A stretch of 64,000 nt of DNA from JBKQHQ01 sp052148715. Lineage in GTDB: Bacteria; Pseudomonadota; Alphaproteobacteria; Rhizobiales; Xanthobacteraceae. Positions 16,736-25,744 of this stretch are shown here, piece by piece. Within the stretch, counting starts at the first letter, position 1; every line of letters begins with the position of its first letter. Under the pieces are notes generated by a model that worked only from the letters and a program-made list of their open reading frames with translations, was not told the origin of the DNA and searched no databases. The translations under genes and the position numbers were made by a program. Location of the stretch: NCBI GenBank assembly GCA_052148715.1, contig JBKQHQ010000144.1:14271-78270 (forward strand), written 5' to 3'.

Positions 16736-17698
16736 CTAGGCGTGGGCGAGGCGCTTCGGGTCGATGATCTGCTCGAGCCGGCCCAGAACCCGCATGCAGG
16801 GAAGCACTTGCGCCAGGCTCGACTTCGGCTCGCGCTTCTCGCGGATCGCTGCGACGAATTCGCGGTCCTCGATCTCGATGCCGTCCATCGACACGTCGAC
16901 CTTGGACAGGTCGATCGGATTTTTCTTTCCGTCCGCGAGATCGTCGTAATAGGCCTGGTAGGTGCCGTTGTCGCAGATGTAGCGGAAGAACGAGCCGAGC
17001 GGGCCGTCGTTGTTGAACGACAGCGACAGTGTGCAGATCGCGCCCGACGGCACCTTCATCACGATGCCCATATCCATGGCGATCTTGAGCTCGGGATGCG
17101 GCGGCCCCTGCACCGCATAGCAGTCGGAGGTCACTTCGCCGGTCTGATGATGGAACAGGTCGACCGTGTGGCAGGCGTGGTGCCAGAGAAGATGGTCGGT
17201 CCAGCTACGCGGCTTGCCGGCGGCGTTCATGTTGCGGCGGCGGAAAAAATAGGTCTGCACGTCCATCTGCTGGATCTTCAGCTCGCCCTTCTCGATCCGC
17301 TTGTGCACCCACTGGTGGCTCGGATTGAAGCGGCGTACATGGCCGGCCATGGCCACGACGCCGGTCTCCTTTTGGATCTGCACCAGACGTTCGGAATCTT
17401 CGACGCTGTCGGCGATGGGGATCTCGATCAGCACATTCTTGCCGGCGCGCATGACCTGCTCGCCTTGGCTGCGATGCAGCTTGGTCGGTGTCGTCAGAAT
17501 CACCGCGTCGGAGCGCTTGATGCCCTCGCTCAACTCGCCGCTCCAATGCGGTATGCCGTATTTCTTGGCAACTTCCGCGGTGGCGTCCTGATTGCCGCCG
17601 ACGAGCGAGACGATCTCGACGTCGGGAATGCGCTTGAGGGCGTCGAGGTGCTTCTGACCAAAGGCGCCTTGGCCGGCCACGCAAATCTTCACCGCCAT
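16736..17698 (-). CDS. ligC: 4-carboxy-2-hydroxymuconate-6-semialdehyde dehydrogenase, LigC-like (Gfo/Idh/MocA)
   Basis: NADP-dependent oxidation of the protocatechuate 4,5-cleavage product (as its hemiacetal) to 2-pyrone-4,6-dicarboxylate. The 320-residue protein has an N-terminal Rossmann fold (VAGQGAFGQKHLDAL), the family EIP motif in the place of EKP (VLIEIPIADS), and a C-terminal alpha/beta domain with WHHACHTVDLFHHQ. Length and sequence fit LigC of sphingomonads. GAGGTAAGACG precedes the ATG. It follows ligAB on the same strand, 39 bases downstream, and ligI is upstream, which supports the call over other Gfo/Idh roles. Confidence 0.85.
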   Translation of the reverse strand: MAVKICVAGQGAFGQKHLDALKRIPDVEIVSLVGGNQDATAEVAKKYGIPHWSGELSEGIKRSDAVILTTPTKLHRSQGEQVMRAGKNVLIEIPIADSVEDSERLVQIQKETGVVAMAGHVRRFNPSHQWVHKRIEKGELKIQQMDVQTYFFRRRNMNAAGKPRSWTDHLLWHHACHTVDLFHHQTGEVTSDCYAVQGPPHPELKIAMDMGIVMKVPSGAICTLSLSFNNDGPLGSFFRYICDNGTYQAYYDDLADGKKNPIDLSKVDVSMDGIEIEDREFVAAIREKREPKSSLAQVLPCMRVLGRLEQIIDPKRLAHA

Positions 17699-17737
17699 CG
17701 TCTTACCTCGATCGAGCTGAAGGATGTTTGGTAGGCG

Positions 17738-18580
17738 TCAGTGCTTGTTTTCGAGAATGATGTGCCCGACAGCCGTGTTCGAGGCGGGCACGGTGTAAAA
17801 GCGGTACACCTCGTCCACCTTGTCGTCGAGGGCGCCGCGCATGACCAGCCACATCACCATCTCGATGCCTTCGGCGCCGGCCTCGCGCATATACTCGACA
17901 TGCGGAATCTTGATCAGCGCCTGCGGGTCCTTGCTCATGCCGTCGAGGAACTTCTTGTCGAAGTCGCTGTTGATCAGGCCGGCGCGCGGTCCGGAAATTT
18001 GATGCGACATGCCGCCGGTGCCGAAGATCACCACCCGCAGGTCTTCCGGATAGGATTCCACCGCCTTGCGGATGGCTTTGCCGAGCATGAAGCAGCGATG
18101 CCCGGTCGGCGGCGGATACATCACGACGTTGACCGCAAGCGGGATGACCGGGCAGGGCCATTGCTTCGGGGATCCGAACAACAAGTTCAGCGGCACCGTC
18201 AGTCCGTGATCGACCTCCATCTTGTTGACGATGGTCAGATCGAACTCGTCGAGGATGACCGACTGGGCGATGTGCGAGGCAAGCTCGGGGTGCCCCTTCA
18301 CGACCGGGACCGGCCGCGGACCCCAGCCCTCGTCGGCCGGCGGAAACTCCGCCGCGCAGCCAAGCGCAAAGGTCGGGATGATGTCGACCGAGAACGCCGA
18401 CGCGTGGTCGTTGTAGACCACGATGGCGACATCCGGCTTGGTCTTGGCCATCCATTCCTTGGATCGCTCGAAGCCGCTGAACACCCGCTGCCAGTAGGGT
18501 TCCTGCGTCTTGCCGTTGTCGATGGCGGCGCCGATCGCCGGCACGTGCGAGGACGACACGCCTGCAATGATCTTAGCCAC
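17738..18580 (-). CDS. ligB: Protocatechuate 4,5-dioxygenase beta (catalytic) subunit
   Basis: Type II extradiol ring-cleaving dioxygenase subunit that binds Fe(II) and opens protocatechuate, and possibly gallate or 3-O-methylgallate, between C4 and C5. The 280-residue protein has the iron ligands His12 (GVSSSHVPA), His59 (VYNDHASAF) and a glutamate in the EGIEMVMW segment, and the catalytic base histidine in GMSHQISG. It starts with GTG at 18580 inside the end of ligA (8-base overlap), so translation is coupled. Substrate range among related catechol acids is not decidable from the sequence. Confidence 0.9.
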   Translation of the reverse strand: MAKIIAGVSSSHVPAIGAAIDNGKTQEPYWQRVFSGFERSKEWMAKTKPDVAIVVYNDHASAFSVDIIPTFALGCAAEFPPADEGWGPRPVPVVKGHPELASHIAQSVILDEFDLTIVNKMEVDHGLTVPLNLLFGSPKQWPCPVIPLAVNVVMYPPPTGHRCFMLGKAIRKAVESYPEDLRVVIFGTGGMSHQISGPRAGLINSDFDKKFLDGMSKDPQALIKIPHVEYMREAGAEGIEMVMWLVMRGALDDKVDEVYRFYTVPASNTAVGHIILENKH

Positions 18581-18968
18581 GTTTGGATTCCGATTTACTG
18601 CGATTGCCTTCCACCGTGCGGCCGCCCTTGAGCATCATTTGGGCATATTCTTCTTGGGTGGAGCCGGTCATGATGGCGGCGACCTGCTGGAACGAGAGCC
18701 CATCGGTCGCGCCGAGCTTGGCGGTGAAATAGATATTGCCGCCGAGCTCGAGCATCCTGTTCCAGTTGCGCTCGAGGATCGCCTTGCGCTGCTCGGGCGT
18801 CAGGGAGAACTGGTCGAGGTATTTTTCCTCATTCTCCTTGAAGGCCTTGCGGTTCTCCGCCTTCATCAGCGACATGCAAAACATGTTGATGGGATAGCCT
18901 TTGCGCGACCGGTCCGCGTCGAACACGAACGTGCCGGGAATATCGTCATAATCGTGCTCGCCTGACAT
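18573..18968 (-). CDS. ligA: Protocatechuate 4,5-dioxygenase alpha subunit
   Basis: A 131-residue all-helical small subunit that caps the active site of LigB. Family landmarks are the PGTFVFDADRSRKGYPINMFCMSLM block and the helix YLDQFSLTPEQRKAILERNW, followed by LGGNIYFTAKLGATDG. The ATG at 18968 has GGAGGAAAC at good spacing; upstream ATGs would give a non-conserved leader. It overlaps ligB by 8 bases. A 193-base gap separates it from ligI upstream. Confidence 0.9.
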   Translation of the reverse strand: MSGEHDYDDIPGTFVFDADRSRKGYPINMFCMSLMKAENRKAFKENEEKYLDQFSLTPEQRKAILERNWNRMLELGGNIYFTAKLGATDGLSFQQVAAIMTGSTQEEYAQMMLKGGRTVEGNRSKSESKRG

Positions 18969-19161
18969 CGGTGTTTCCTCCATCGCAAGGGCAGCCAAGG
19001 CCCGCACGCCGGGCGGCCCGCTTTACGAGCGATGGCCTTGAGATATAGGGGTCGCCTGGGGTTTGCAACGCCGCGCAGTGGCCAGGAAAAGCCGCTCTTA
19101 GGCATGGCGAGGCATGACCGCGGGCGGCTCCGGGCGCGGTTCTGATTCGCCGGTCCGCGGC

Positions 19162-20034
19162 TCACCCCGCCCAGTAGAGACGCATCGGATTGTCGACCAA
19201 GAGCGAGGCTTGCAGTGCCGGCGTCGGCGCAATCTTCGGAATGATGTCCACCAACACTCCGTCGTCGGGCGCCTCCTTGGTCATATTGGGATGCGGCCAA
19301 TCGGTGCCCCACAGCACCCGGTCGGGAAACCGCTCGACCAGCGTGCGCGCGAAGGGGACCACGTCGTCGTAAGGGGCGCCGGCGAGCGACAGTCGTTCCG
19401 GGCAGCTCACCTTGCTCCAGATGTTCTTGTGCTGGTCAAGGAGCCGCAGGTAGCGCTGAAACTCGGGATGGTCGACGCCCTTTTTCACATCCGGACGCCC
19501 CATGTGATCGACCACCACGACTGTCGGCAGCGTGGTGAAGAAAGATTCGAGCTCCGGCAGGTCGGGCATCTCGAAATAGACCACGATGTGCCAATTGAAT
19601 GGGGCAACGCGGGCGGCGATGCGTTGAAGCACGTCGCGCGGCGTGAAGTCGACGAGCCGCCGAACGAAATTGAAGCGCACGCCGCGCACGCCGGCGCGGT
19701 CGAGCGATTTGAGCTCGCTCTCGCTCACCTCCTCGCCCACCACCGCGACGCCGCGCGCGCGACCCTTGGACGCGACCATGGCGTCGACCAGCGCGGCATT
19801 GTCCGTGCCGTGGCAACTCGCTTGCACGATGACGTTCTTGTCGAACCCGAGAAAGTCCCGCAGCGCGAAAAGCTTCTCCTTAGGAGCATCGCAGGGCGTG
19901 TACTTGCGCTCGGGCGCATACGGAAACTTGTCGGCCGGGCCGAACACGTGGCAGTGCGCATCGACCGCGCCGGCGGGCGGCTTGTAGCGCGGCTTCGAAG
20001 GATTGGGATGAAAGGGGATCCAACCGGCGTCCAT
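19162..20034 (-). CDS. ligI: 2-pyrone-4,6-dicarboxylate lactonase
   Basis: Hydrolyses 2-pyrone-4,6-dicarboxylate to 4-oxalomesaconate, the step after LigC. The 290-residue protein is a COG3618-type amidohydrolase TIM barrel with the HxH motif in DAHCHVFGP, a barrel histidine in VDHMGRPD, and the C-terminal aspartate in LWGTDWPHPN. The sequence FHPNPSKPRYKPPAGAVDAHCH is characteristic of LigI. ATG at 20034 is used; a TTG at 20070 is possible. Sits between pcaF and ligA on the same strand. Confidence 0.9.
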   Translation of the reverse strand: MDAGWIPFHPNPSKPRYKPPAGAVDAHCHVFGPADKFPYAPERKYTPCDAPKEKLFALRDFLGFDKNVIVQASCHGTDNAALVDAMVASKGRARGVAVVGEEVSESELKSLDRAGVRGVRFNFVRRLVDFTPRDVLQRIAARVAPFNWHIVVYFEMPDLPELESFFTTLPTVVVVDHMGRPDVKKGVDHPEFQRYLRLLDQHKNIWSKVSCPERLSLAGAPYDDVVPFARTLVERFPDRVLWGTDWPHPNMTKEAPDDGVLVDIIPKIAPTPALQASLLVDNPMRLYWAG

Positions 20035-20125
20035 GGTCAACGCGTCTCCGTCTTTGCGTGATTGTGTCAATAATGGTGGCGCAAGCTCGAAGCGGCGGAC
20101 CGCCGCGTACTTCGCCTGATTCCGG

Positions 20126-21334
20126 CTAGCTCACGCGCTCAATGGCGAGTGACACGCCCTGTCCGACCCCAACGCACATGGTGGCAAGACCGAGCTTGCC
20201 GCCTTTCGTCGCAAGCCCGTGCGCGGCGGTCATGGCTAGGCGGGCACCCGACATCCCGAGCGGATGCCCGAGCGCGATGGCGCCGCCATGCGGATTGACG
20301 TGCTCGGCGTCATCCGGCAGCCCAAGCTGCCGCAGGCAGGCGAGTGATTGCGATGCGAATGCCTCATTGAGCTCGATCAGATCGAAATCGCCGATCTTCA
20401 ATCCCAGGCGTTGCATCAGCTTCTGGGTGGACGGCACGGGTCCGATGCCCATGACGCGGGGCGGCACTGCGGCCGACGCCATGCCGAGCACGCGGGCGCG
20501 GGCCGTCAGGCCATGCCGCGCCACGGCGGCTTCGGAGGCGAGGATCATCGCGGCTGCGCCGTCATTCACGCCCGACGCATTGCCGGCTGTCACCGTGCCT
20601 GGATTGCGGAAGGGAGTTTTGAGCTTGCCAAGCGCCTCGAGCGTCGTGTCCGGGCGCGGATGCTCGTCGGTATCGACCGTGACCGGGCCGGCTTTGCCGC
20701 CGGATATCTGTACCGGTACGATCTCCTCGGCGAAAAACCGAGCCGCGATGGCCTTGCCGGCCCGCTGCTGCGAGCGCCAGGCGAACGCATCCTGGTCCCT
20801 GCGCGCGACTTGGTAATCCTCGGCGACGTTCTCTCCGGTCTCCGGCATCGCCTCGACGCCGTATTGCGCCTTCATCAGCGGATTGATGAAGCGCCAGCCG
20901 ATCGTCGTATCGAAGGTTTCGGCCGAGCGTTGGAACGCCTCCTGCGCCTTGCCCATGACGAAGGGCGCGCGCGTCATCGATTCGACGCCGCCCGCAACCG
21001 CAAGCTCGATCTCGCCGGCGCGGATCGCGCGCGCCGCGCCGCCGACCGCGTCGAGGCCGGATGCGCACAGTCGGTTGATCGTGATGCCCGGAATCTGTAC
21101 CGGCAGGCCGGCGAGCAGCAGCGCCATGCGCGCAACGTTGCGGTTGTCTTCTCCAGCCTGGTTGGCACAGCCGAAATAGACCTCATCGAGCGCTGACCAA
21201 TCGACCTTCGAGTTGCGCGCCACCAGCGCCCTGATCGGCACCGCCGCAAGATCATCGGTGCGCACCTTGGCCAGGGATCCGCCATACCGGCCGATCGGGG
21301 TGCGTGCCGCATCGCAAATGAAAACCTCGGGCAT
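20126..21334 (-). CDS. pcaF: 3-oxoadipyl-CoA thiolase-like acyl-CoA thiolase
   Basis: A 402-residue thiolase. The nucleophilic cysteine is in NRLCASGLDA, the histidine in GGAIALGHPLGMSGAR, and the second cysteine in TMCVGVGQG. The segment VYFGCANQAGEDNRNVARMALLLAGLP, and VMGIGPVPS later, are close to PcaF of Pseudomonas. PcaF ends the ortho (beta-ketoadipate) pathway, yet its neighbours here are meta-pathway lig genes and a hydroxycinnamate operon. It could therefore thiolyse the aryl beta-ketoacyl-CoA from ferulate-type side chains. First gene of the leftward lig block. Confidence 0.85.
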   Translation of the reverse strand: MPEVFICDAARTPIGRYGGSLAKVRTDDLAAVPIRALVARNSKVDWSALDEVYFGCANQAGEDNRNVARMALLLAGLPVQIPGITINRLCASGLDAVGGAARAIRAGEIELAVAGGVESMTRAPFVMGKAQEAFQRSAETFDTTIGWRFINPLMKAQYGVEAMPETGENVAEDYQVARRDQDAFAWRSQQRAGKAIAARFFAEEIVPVQISGGKAGPVTVDTDEHPRPDTTLEALGKLKTPFRNPGTVTAGNASGVNDGAAAMILASEAAVARHGLTARARVLGMASAAVPPRVMGIGPVPSTQKLMQRLGLKIGDFDLIELNEAFASQSLACLRQLGLPDDAEHVNPHGGAIALGHPLGMSGARLAMTAAHGLATKGGKLGLATMCVGVGQGVSLAIERVS

Positions 21335-21646
21335 CCTCTTCTCCTTAGACTGCCGCGCCGTGCGGCCGCGCGACCCTCGGAGGCGCGATCACGCTCATCG
21401 GACGAATGACTGCGTGTTCGGCCGCAAGAGGAATTAAGTGGGAGAAGCTCTCTGTCGCCACCGAGTAACCGTCTCGGATGCTCGATTTCACAGCGTCTGC
21501 AGGTAACAAAAAACGCGCCATCAAATACTTCCACCTCGATCGGGCCGCAGACTTATTTACGAGCCTCCATCGATAGGGTCAAATACAGCCACGCTGCCGC
21601 ACTTCACACGCTGGACGTGCGATTCTGCTATCGGGTAAACTGCGGG
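21335..21646. promoter_or_regulatory. Divergent promoter region between pcaF/lig and hydroxycinnamate operons
   Basis: 312 bases between two operons that diverge, so it must carry both promoters. It is AT-richer in 21500-21590. TCAAATAC occurs twice in the same orientation (21521-21528 and 21579-21586). No strong palindromic operator was found by eye, and no regulator gene is adjacent. Confidence 0.45.
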
Positions 21647-22096
21647 ATGCTATCGAGCGAACCCATTTTTCGAATCCACGCCGAGTTGGGGGAGATTCAG
21701 CATTTCGGCCGGACGCCTTACGGCGAACGGCGGGTGATCGATATTACCGGCGGACGAGTCGAGGGGCGCGTCCAGGGTCGGATTCTTTCAGGAGGCGCCG
21801 ATTGGCAGATCGGGCGGCTCGACGGCGTCACCGACATTCGTGCGCGCTATACGATCGAGACCGACGGCGGAGGGCGCGTCCTCGTGAACAGCGAGGGTCT
21901 GCGTCATGGTCCCCCTGAGGTCATCGAGCGCCTGGCTCGCGGCGAGGCTGTCGATCCGAGCCTTTATTATTTCCGCACCGTGATGCGGTTCGAGACCGCC
22001 GATCCGCAAGTCGCGTGGCTCAACCGAATCCTGGCGCTGGCGCGTGGCGCAAGGCGAGCGCGCGCGGTCGACATCGATGTCTATGAAGTGCTGTAA
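21647..22096 (+). CDS. DUF3237 family protein
   Basis: A 149-residue beta-barrel-type protein of the DUF3237 family: IHAELGEIQHFGRTPYGERRVIDITGG at the start, LSGGADWQ in the middle, and YYFRTVMRFETADPQVAWLNRILALARG near the end are family signatures. Members are small, cytosolic, of unknown activity, and often sit in aromatic-degradation or fatty-acid loci. Start chosen at ATG 21647; an upstream TTG frame adds ten residues of no conservation. First gene of a five-gene rightward operon. Confidence 0.8.
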   Translation: MLSSEPIFRIHAELGEIQHFGRTPYGERRVIDITGGRVEGRVQGRILSGGADWQIGRLDGVTDIRARYTIETDGGGRVLVNSEGLRHGPPEVIERLARGEAVDPSLYYFRTVMRFETADPQVAWLNRILALARGARRARAVDIDVYEVL

Positions 22097-22208
22097 TACG
22101 CGCAAACGTGACCGCCGGGGTAGAACTTGCGATGCGGACGGCGGCAAGCACTTGGCGACGATCGGCGATAATGATCATGCGGGCGCGCGTGCCTGGCGAG
22201 GACTTACA

Positions 22209-23015
22209 GTGAACGCTGGCTCTGACGACAAGCAGTGGCCCGACTTGCCCGCATCGTTGGCGACGCAGCGGCAGGGCGACATCGCGATTCTGCGGCTCAA
22301 GCGCGCGGAGAAGCGCAACGCGCTTGACGACGCGACCGTCCTCGGCATCGAGAATTTCTTCCTGACGCTTCCCGACGCGATCAAGGCGGTCGTCATCCAC
22401 GGGGAGGGGGAGCATTTTTCCGCCGGCCTCGATCTCGCCGAGCTGAACGCTCTCGATGTCCGCGAAGGCATCGCGCATTCGCGCATGTGGCACCGGGTGT
22501 TCGATCGCATTCAGTTCGGCAGGGTACCGGTCGTGGCGGTGCTGCATGGTGCGGTGATCGGCGGAGGCCTCGAGCTTGCGGCTGCTACCCACATACGCGT
22601 AGCGGAGCGTTCGGCCTATTACGCGTTGCCGGAAGGAAGCCGAGGGATCTTTGTCGGTGGCGGCGGCTCGGTGCGGCTCCCGCGGCTGATCGGGGTCGCC
22701 CGCATGACGGACATGATGCTGACCGGCCGCATCTACGGCGCGGATGAAGGGCAGGCGATGGGCTTGACGCAATACCTCGTGGACAACGGGGGCGGCCTGC
22801 AGAAAGGTCTGGAGCTTGCCGCCCGGATCGTCGAGAACGCGCCCTTCACGAATTTCGCGGTCATTCAGGGGCTGCCGCGCATCGCCGAAGGCGATCCGGC
22901 GACCGGTTTTCTCATCGAGAGCTTGATTGCCTCCATCGCTCAGGCCGATGATGAGGCCAAGGTGCGGCTGCGGGCTTTTCTGGAAAAGCGGGCGCCGAAG
23001 ACCGTCCCGACTTAA
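22209..23015 (+). CDS. Enoyl-CoA hydratase/crotonase family protein (candidate hydroxycinnamoyl-CoA hydratase)
   Basis: A 268-residue crotonase. Oxyanion-hole sequences FSAGLDLAEL and HGAVIGGGLEL are present. Both acid/base glutamates of true hydratases are conserved: the one in GGGLELAAA and the one in ALPEGSRG. GTG at 22209 has GAGG 8 bases before it. Directly upstream of a feruloyl-CoA synthetase gene, it most likely hydrates feruloyl-CoA or coumaroyl-CoA to the 3-hydroxyacyl-CoA. The separate dehydrogenase and thiolase genes argue for beta-oxidation more than for hydratase/lyase cleavage to vanillin, and no vanillin dehydrogenase gene is in the window. Confidence 0.75.
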   Translation: MNAGSDDKQWPDLPASLATQRQGDIAILRLKRAEKRNALDDATVLGIENFFLTLPDAIKAVVIHGEGEHFSAGLDLAELNALDVREGIAHSRMWHRVFDRIQFGRVPVVAVLHGAVIGGGLELAAATHIRVAERSAYYALPEGSRGIFVGGGGSVRLPRLIGVARMTDMMLTGRIYGADEGQAMGLTQYLVDNGGGLQKGLELAARIVENAPFTNFAVIQGLPRIAEGDPATGFLIESLIASIAQADDEAKVRLRAFLEKRAPKTVPT

Positions 23016-23058
23016 GATGGGATGAACGCTCGGCGCGAAACGCCGGACAGGAGGAACG

Positions 23059-24936
23059 ATGGCGACAACTGCGCTCGACCTTGCGCGTGAAGCGGCGCCC
23101 TTGCGTGCGGTGCGGCTTGGTCCCGCGGATTGCCTGACCGAGCACCGGCCGGACGGAACGATCGTGATGCGTTCGCCGCATCCGCTCGCGCCCTACCCGG
23201 GCAAGCTCACCGAGCGGCTCGAGCACTGGGCCAATATAGCCCCGGAGCGGGTTTTCCTGGGCCAACGCCATGCGGCAGGGCACTGGCGCACGCTTACTTA
23301 CTCGCAGACGCTTGCGCGGGTGCGCGGCCTCGCCCAAGCCCTTCTCGACCGCAACGTCTCGCTCGATCGCCCGATCGCCATTCTCTCCGGCAACGACATC
23401 GAGCACGCCCTGCTCGGGCTGGCCGCAACCTATATCGGCGTGCCGTATGCGCCGATCTCGCCGGCCTATGCGCTGCTTTCAACTGATTTCGGCAAGCTCA
23501 AGCACATCCTTGCGACGTTGACCCCGGGACTTCTGTTCGCCGCGGATGGTAAGGTGTTCGGGCGCGCCATTGCGGCGGCCCTTGCGGCCGATGTCGACCT
23601 CGTGGTGACGTCCAATCCGCCGGCGGACCGTCCGGCCGCGCTGTTCGCAGACTTGGCGCAACCTCCGACCGCCGCCGTTGCGGCCGCCCATGCCGAGGTC
23701 GGCCCCGATACAATTGCAAAAATCCTGTTCACTTCCGGCTCGACCGGAATGCCCAAAGGCGTGATCAACACTCAGCGCATGCTGTGCTCGAACCAAGCAA
23801 TGGCGGCGGCGGCCTTCGCCTTTGTCGCGGACGAGCCGCCGGTGACGGTCGACTGGTTGCCCTGGAACCATACCTTTGGCAGCAACCACGATTTCAATCT
23901 GGTGCTCTACAACGGCGGCTCGCTCTACATCGACGAAGGCAAGCCGCTGCCCGCCGGCATCGCCGCCACGGTGCGCAATTTGCGGGAGATTGCGCCGACC
24001 ATTTATTTCAATGTGCCCAGGGGGTTCGAGGCGCTGCTGCCGCATCTGCGCGCCGACCGTGCGCTGCGGGAAAATTTCTTCAGCCGTCTGAAGGTGCTGT
24101 TTTATGCCGGCGCCGGGCTGGCCCAGCACGTGCGCGACGAATTGGAGGACTTGGCGGTCGCGACCTGCGGCGAGCGCATTATTTTCCTGTCGAGCCTCGG
24201 CTCGACTGAGACCGCGCCGCTCGCGCTCGTGCGCACCTTCGATTGCCCGCGTACGGGCAATATCGGCGTCCCGGCGCCGGGTGTTGAATTGAAACTCGTT
24301 CCGGCCGACGGCAAGCTCGAGGCGCGGCTGCGTGGTCCCAATATCACGCCCGGATATTGGCGCCGGCCCGACCTCACCGCTGACGCCTTCGATGCAGAGG
24401 GCTTCTACAAGATCGGCGATACGCTCGGCTTCGTTGATCGCGATAACCCTTCGCTCGGCCTCCTGTTCGACGGCCGCATCGCCGAGGACTTCAAGCTTGC
24501 CACCGGGACCTGGGTCGCGGTCGGCGCCTTGCGAGCGCAGTTCATCGACCATTGCGCGCCCTATATTCGCGATGCAGCGATTGCCGGCGCCGATCGTGAC
24601 GGCATTGCCGCGCTCGTGTTTCCCGATCTCGATGCTTGCCGCGCGCTCTGTGCCGACACGGCGCAACGAAGTGCCGCCGAGATCGTCAACGATCGCGCCG
24701 TCCGCACCAAATTCCGGTTGCTGCTCGAGCGGTTCGCACGCCGGAGCACCGGCAGCTCGAACCGCATTTGCCGGGCTATGCTGCTGTCGGAGCCCGCCTC
24801 GATGGACGCCGGCGAGATGACCGACAAGGGATCGCTCAATCAGCGCGCCGTGCTCGAGCGGCGCGCCGATCTGGTCGAGGAGCTTTATGCAATGCCCGTA
24901 TCGGATCGGGTGCTCGCCATCGAAGAAGGGATGTGA
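23059..24936 (+). CDS. Feruloyl-CoA synthetase-like acyl-CoA synthetase
   Basis: A 625-residue ANL adenylating enzyme. The P-loop is ILFTSGSTGMPKGVI, with SLGSTETAP as the adenine-binding motif and YKIGDTLGFVD near the hinge. The C-terminal segment EDFKLATGTWVAVGALR is characteristic of feruloyl-CoA synthetases, and the length fits that family (about 600-630). It activates ferulate, p-coumarate or caffeate with ATP and CoA in the cytosol. AGGAGGAACG is an excellent ribosome site. The dehydrogenase gene begins 3 bases after its stop. Confidence 0.85.
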   Translation: MATTALDLAREAAPLRAVRLGPADCLTEHRPDGTIVMRSPHPLAPYPGKLTERLEHWANIAPERVFLGQRHAAGHWRTLTYSQTLARVRGLAQALLDRNVSLDRPIAILSGNDIEHALLGLAATYIGVPYAPISPAYALLSTDFGKLKHILATLTPGLLFAADGKVFGRAIAAALAADVDLVVTSNPPADRPAALFADLAQPPTAAVAAAHAEVGPDTIAKILFTSGSTGMPKGVINTQRMLCSNQAMAAAAFAFVADEPPVTVDWLPWNHTFGSNHDFNLVLYNGGSLYIDEGKPLPAGIAATVRNLREIAPTIYFNVPRGFEALLPHLRADRALRENFFSRLKVLFYAGAGLAQHVRDELEDLAVATCGERIIFLSSLGSTETAPLALVRTFDCPRTGNIGVPAPGVELKLVPADGKLEARLRGPNITPGYWRRPDLTADAFDAEGFYKIGDTLGFVDRDNPSLGLLFDGRIAEDFKLATGTWVAVGALRAQFIDHCAPYIRDAAIAGADRDGIAALVFPDLDACRALCADTAQRSAAEIVNDRAVRTKFRLLLERFARRSTGSSNRICRAMLLSEPASMDAGEMTDKGSLNQRAVLERRADLVEELYAMPVSDRVLAIEEGM

Positions 24937-24939
24937 GTC

Positions 24940-25701
24940 ATGGAGATCAAAGGACAGGCAGCGATCGTGACCGGGGCAGCGTCGGGGCTTGGCGCGGCAA
25001 CCGCGCAGTTGTTGGCCGAGGCTGGCGCCAAGGTCGCCTTGCTCGATGTCAATATCGACGCGGCGCGGCAGATGGCGGCCAAGATCGGCGGCCTTGCAGT
25101 GCGCTGCGACGTGACCGAGTCCGATAGCGCGGTCGAGGCTGTGGGCACGGCGCGCGACAAGAACGGCATCGCCCGCATTCTGGTGAACTGCGCCGGCATT
25201 GGTCCGGCCAAGCGCATCGTCGGCCGCGATGGCGCGATGCCGCTTGCGGATTTCGAGCGGGTCATCCGTATCAACCTGATCGGCACGTTCAACATGATGC
25301 GGCTGGTGGCCGCGGACCTGCAAAAGGCGGCGCCGCTTGCCGACGGCGAGCGTGGCATTATCGTATCGACCGCGTCGGTCGCCGCGTTCGAGGGGCAGGT
25401 CGGACAGGCCGCTTATTCGGCGTCCAAGGGCGGGGTCGCGGCGCTCACCATGCCGGCGGCGCGTGAATTTGCGCAATTCGGCATCCGCGTGATGGCGATT
25501 GCGCCGGGTATCTTCGGCACGCCGATGCTGCGGGCCATGCCCGAGGACGTGCAAGCAAGCCTGGGCGCTTCGGTTCCGTTCCCGAAGCGATTGGGCGAGC
25601 CGAGCGAATACGCCGAGCTGGTGCTCCATTGCGTGCGCAACAGCTACCTCAACGGCGAGGTGATCCGCCTCGACGGGGCGCTGCGCATGCAGCCGCGCTG
25701 A
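24940..25701 (+). CDS. 3-hydroxyacyl-CoA dehydrogenase, HSD10-like SDR
   Basis: A 253-residue short-chain dehydrogenase with the NAD site TGAASGLGAAT, NCAGIG motif, catalytic Ser (STASVAAF) and YSASK. The sequence AREFAQFGIRVMAIAPGIFGTPM and the final GEVIRLDGALRMQPR are typical of type II 3-hydroxyacyl-CoA dehydrogenases. It would oxidise the 3-hydroxy product of the neighbouring hydratase to the beta-ketoacyl-CoA. It starts 3 bases after the synthetase stop. Confidence 0.85.
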   Translation: MEIKGQAAIVTGAASGLGAATAQLLAEAGAKVALLDVNIDAARQMAAKIGGLAVRCDVTESDSAVEAVGTARDKNGIARILVNCAGIGPAKRIVGRDGAMPLADFERVIRINLIGTFNMMRLVAADLQKAAPLADGERGIIVSTASVAAFEGQVGQAAYSASKGGVAALTMPAAREFAQFGIRVMAIAPGIFGTPMLRAMPEDVQASLGASVPFPKRLGEPSEYAELVLHCVRNSYLNGEVIRLDGALRMQPR

Positions 25702-25744
25702 CCTGAGGCACCGAAAGGTCGTACCAAAGAGGCGCGCGGCAAAC

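Noticed and set aside
16736..20034. A complete protocatechuate 4,5-cleavage pathway in the window
   Set aside because: LigJ and LigK homologues are not present in the window; only the steps up to 4-oxalomesaconate are supported.
20065..20070. TTGACA on the minus strand upstream of ligI as a -35 box
   Set aside because: No matching -10 hexamer at proper spacing, and the sequence overlaps a possible alternative start.
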